From contig JAKSCJ010000110.1 in assembly GCA_022360675.1 (NCBI GenBank), forward strand, positions 1 to 34,023: DNA of 34,023 nt, read 5' to 3'. Position numbers and translations under genes: made by a program. Source of the DNA: Lysobacterales bacterium (GTDB lineage: Bacteria > Pseudomonadota > Gammaproteobacteria > Xanthomonadales > Wenzhouxiangellaceae). Below are positions 32,851 to 34,023 of the stretch, one piece after another. Numbering within the stretch: the stretch's first letter is position 1; each line of letters starts with the position of its first letter. The notes beneath the pieces were generated by a model, which searched no databases, was not told the origin of the DNA, and saw only the letters and a program-made list of their open reading frames with translations.

Positions 32851-33946
32851 TCTGCCGCACTTATTACTTACCCGTGGCCTGTGGCTGGTGCGTATGGATA
32901 TTTGGCTTATCGCCGCCCTCGTGCTGCTGATGGCTCTGGGCATGCTGGTGTTGTTCAGCGCAGGCGAACACGAAACCGACTTGCTCATGAAGCAAGGCAT
33001 CCGCTTAGGTTTAGCCGGTGGTGTGGCCATCGTGTTGGCCCAGATTCCACCGCGAGTGCTGCGCTACTGGTCGCCCATGATTTACCTATTAGCGCTGATT
33101 TTGCTGATAGCCGTGTTATTTATCGGCGTAGGGCGCGGGGCACAACGCTGGTTAGATTTCGGTGTCGTACGCTTCCAGCCCTCTGAGCTCATGAAGCTGG
33201 CATTACCCATGACCGTAGCCTGGTTATTTCACGGTCAACGCTTACCACCACGCTGGTGGTTAGTGCTACTGGCCTTAATTATCATCGCCTTACCGGTGGC
33301 GTTAATTTATAAACAGCCCGATTTAGGCACCTCGATTCTCATTGGCACCAGCGGTATCGCCGTCTTGTTTTTAGCAGGTATCAGTTGGCGTTATATTTTT
33401 GCCGGAGGCGCGTTGGCAGCCATGGCGGCACCCGCTTTGTGGTTCATCTTGAAAGACTACCAGCGCAACCGGATTCGCACTTTTTTAGATCCCACAGGAG
33501 ATCCACTGGGCGAGGGTTGGAATATTATTCAATCGCAAATTGCTGTGGGCTCAGGAGGGTTTTGGGGCAAAGGCTGGATGCAGGGAACCCAATCTCATTT
33601 GGAATTTTTACCCGAATCCCACACCGATTTTATCCTGGCAGTATTAGCAGAAGAATTTGGCCTGATCGGCGTGCTGTGTTTGTTGTTGCTGTATTTATTG
33701 ATTGCCATGCGCGGCTTTTACATTGCCAGCCAGGCGCGCGATAACTATGGTCGCTTTCTTGCCGGCAGCCTCAGCTTAATTTTCTTTGTCTATGTGATTG
33801 TGAACGCGGGCATGGTATCGGGCATGCTGCCGGTGGTGGGCGTGCCATTACCTTTGGTGAGCTACGGTGGCACGTCTGCAGTAACACTAATGGCAGGCTT
33901 TGGTTTGGTGATGTCGGTACATAATCACCGGCGCATTTGGTCTTAA
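32840..33946 (+). CDS. rodA: Peptidoglycan glycosyltransferase RodA (SEDS family)
   Basis: RodA polymerises lipid II together with PBP2. The 368-residue membrane protein has about ten helices and the SEDS landmarks RFQPSELMKLALP, KQPDLGTS with the catalytic-region Asp, QSQIAVGSGGFWGKGW, LPESHTDFI and the C-terminal GVPLPLVSYGGTS. It starts inside the mrdA end. After the stop (33946) the last 77 bases of the window show no gene start or terminator I can support. Confidence 0.97.
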   Translation: MNSNLPHLLLTRGLWLVRMDIWLIAALVLLMALGMLVLFSAGEHETDLLMKQGIRLGLAGGVAIVLAQIPPRVLRYWSPMIYLLALILLIAVLFIGVGRGAQRWLDFGVVRFQPSELMKLALPMTVAWLFHGQRLPPRWWLVLLALIIIALPVALIYKQPDLGTSILIGTSGIAVLFLAGISWRYIFAGGALAAMAAPALWFILKDYQRNRIRTFLDPTGDPLGEGWNIIQSQIAVGSGGFWGKGWMQGTQSHLEFLPESHTDFILAVLAEEFGLIGVLCLLLLYLLIAMRGFYIASQARDNYGRFLAGSLSLIFFVYVIVNAGMVSGMLPVVGVPLPLVSYGGTSAVTLMAGFGLVMSVHNHRRIWS

Positions 33947-34023
33947 ATTTCACAACTTGAAAATTAGCCGGGCCACTTAAGACCATTCACTTAACCAACA
34001 GTGTGGTAGCGTTAAGCACGGAA

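Overview
The window looks like chromosomal DNA of a Gram-negative gammaproteobacterium, probably a free-living aquatic one. The evidence is Mpl, an MreBCD-PBP2-RodA cluster, a gamma-type thr operon, MtfA, a TusA-like protein and a phasin (polyhydroxyalkanoate storage). I cannot assign a genus. No phage, insertion sequence, CRISPR array or rRNA was seen. One tRNA (elongator Met, CCA encoded) is present.

Layout. 1-3096 (minus): a tripartite ABC exporter (adaptor, ATPase, permease cut by the window edge), with a LexA-like box upstream. 3304-4086: a phasin gene with a strong terminator and a long palindrome in its promoter region. 4255-6744 (minus): a Lon-N-domain protein, mpl and a membrane protein in overlapping frames; the last overlaps the 5' end of a divergent TusA-like gene. 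7254-9349: a short-type adenylate kinase divergent from a PPi-type phosphofructokinase. 9659-14927 (plus): an aldo/keto reductase, a DUF6502/secreted-protein pair, a small unknown protein with a MerR regulator, mtfA and a GIY-YIG protein. 14934-18654 (minus): homoserine dehydrogenase, thrB and thrC, preceded by an unannotated threonine-rich leader peptide with alternative hairpins, i.e. a classical attenuator layout. 18692-20559 (minus): two membrane proteins. 21030-26269 (plus): an ECF-like sigma factor, a single-pass putative anti-sigma factor, a 1061-residue exported TPR-CHAT protein and a small exported cysteine-rich protein. 26372-27554 (minus): tRNA-Met and a PfkB-family kinase. 28032-33946 (plus): mreB, mreC, mreD, mrdA and rodA, the cell-elongation machinery.

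The most interesting region is the sigma/anti-sigma/CHAT cluster. The predicted topology puts a caspase-like CHAT domain in the periplasm, on the same side as the C-terminal domain of the putative anti-sigma factor. A LexA-like inverted repeat (CTGT-N8-ACAG) sits just ahead of the sigma gene. A near-identical 16-18 bp element occurs upstream of both the sigma gene and the CHAT gene. I infer a stress-inducible envelope protease circuit; this is a hypothesis from sequence, not a demonstrated function.
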